Shown piece after piece: positions 63,701 through 64,000 of a DNA stretch of 64,000 nt. This DNA is from CG2-30-36-16 sp964372115. Its GTDB lineage: Bacteria > Bacteroidota > Ignavibacteria > Ignavibacteriales > Ignavibacteriaceae. The stretch is taken from positions 62,001 through 126,000 of the forward strand of contig CAYJPN010000012.1 of assembly GCA_964372115.1 (NCBI GenBank), in the 5' to 3' direction. A model generated the notes under the pieces. It was not told the DNA's origin and ran no database searches. It worked only from the letters and a program-made list of their open reading frames with translations. The position numbers and the translations under genes were made by a program. How positions within the stretch are numbered: position 1 is the first letter of the stretch; every line of letters starts with the position of its first letter.

Positions 63701-64000
63701 CTAATCAATTATAGATTTATTTTCTTTATACAAATTTGTTATTTCTTCAGCTAATCTTAACGCTTTAGCATATTCTTTATTGGGCATTTTTTGTTTTTGC
63801 TTTTTATAATAATGGTAAAGTACTATAGTAATTGGTACCGCGCCATCAAGTTTAACGCAAAAAACCCTCAGATGATTAATTTTAAACTCGTAAGTGTTGC
63901 CAGAAATGTGTTTATATTTAGTTTCATCTTTGATGACTCCAAATTTATTGAATCGCTCTAAAAGTAAAAAGAACTTCTTATAATCATGCTGGAAGTTGCC
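63701..64000 (-). CDS. HigB/RelE-like toxin, 5' end missing
   Basis: The frame is open to the right edge of the window and 99 residues are visible. NTYEFKINHLRVFCVKLDG, then ITIVLYHYYKKQKQKMPNKE and a C-terminal helix match RelE/HigB-type mRNA interferases (Gp49 family): the strand that carries Arg, and the LYHYYKKQKQKMP loop where the family has F-x-K-K. The stop lies 8 bp before the upstream TTG of the antitoxin. With the next two genes it forms a HigB-HigA-SecB order. Confidence 0.7.
   Translation of the reverse strand, partial: GNFQHDYKKFFLLLERFNKFGVIKDETKYKHISGNTYEFKINHLRVFCVKLDGAVPITIVLYHYYKKQKQKMPNKEYAKALRLAEEITNLYKENKSIID

Overview
The window looks like chromosome from a low-GC member of the Bacteroidota/Chlorobi/Ignavibacteria group. 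Several gene families typical of that group are present: a DUF5683 protein, a NamZ/DUF1343 muramidase, a SPOR lipoprotein, large Ig-like and DUF4270-like lipoproteins, a standalone PASTA protein and a Bacteroidota-style -33/-7 promoter in front of tRNA-Arg. Many genes lack a clear Shine-Dalgarno. Placement in Ignavibacteria rather than Bacteroidetes is an inference from memory of gene content.

Layout. 1-19.9 kb is core chromosome: the end of hisA, a cyclic-nucleotide-binding protein and a Usp protein on the plus strand; then polyprenyl synthase, tatC, glyA, a TPR protein, an outer-membrane protein, a lipoprotein, a heptose-bisphosphate-phosphatase-like enzyme and glgA on the minus strand; then a SPOR lipoprotein, hutI, namZ and a CsgG-like protein on plus; then an Ig-like lipoprotein, a chorismate-mutase/MltG fusion, tsaD and proline dehydrogenase on minus.

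20-35 kb is an accessory island. At its edges lie two pieces of a CRISPR-Cas operon in the same orientation and in normal order: an intact cas6 (32.4-33.1 kb) and a truncated cas4 (20.3-20.5 kb), with no array and no effector genes. About 120-bp GC-rich repeats lie beside both pieces. Between them sit an AAA/DUF4143 ATPase, ORF6N and KilA-N genes and a compact five-gene plus-strand operon: DUF4007 protein, 929-aa P-loop ATPase, HNH nuclease, methyltransferase-HIT fusion and a small acidic protein. A GHKL ATPase converges on it. This operon is the best candidate for an undescribed defence system. Imperfect direct repeats flank it, and a degenerate 21-bp tandem array and tRNA-Pro lie to its right.

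35.2-54.7 kb is core again: MerR regulator, HAD phosphatase, aroQ, ppx, nadB, argD, Yip1 and DUF5683 proteins, parAB, a metal-dependent hydrolase, a glycosyltransferase, cdaA (c-di-AMP synthase), folP, nagA, rpe, a PASTA protein, an MFS transporter, rqcH and nagB. NamZ, MltG, NagA and NagB could together turn over and recycle wall amino sugars.

54.8-64 kb, right of tRNA-Arg, is a second accessory region. It holds a SymE-like/zinc-finger gene pair, a DUF6266-like protein, a secreted nuclease, palindromic repeats and a MITE-like element, a Fic protein with an AbiEi-like N-terminus behind six operator repeats, an Xre/ImmA-IrrE/PIN operon, and at the right edge a HigB-HigA-SecB-like toxin-antitoxin-chaperone operon running off the window.
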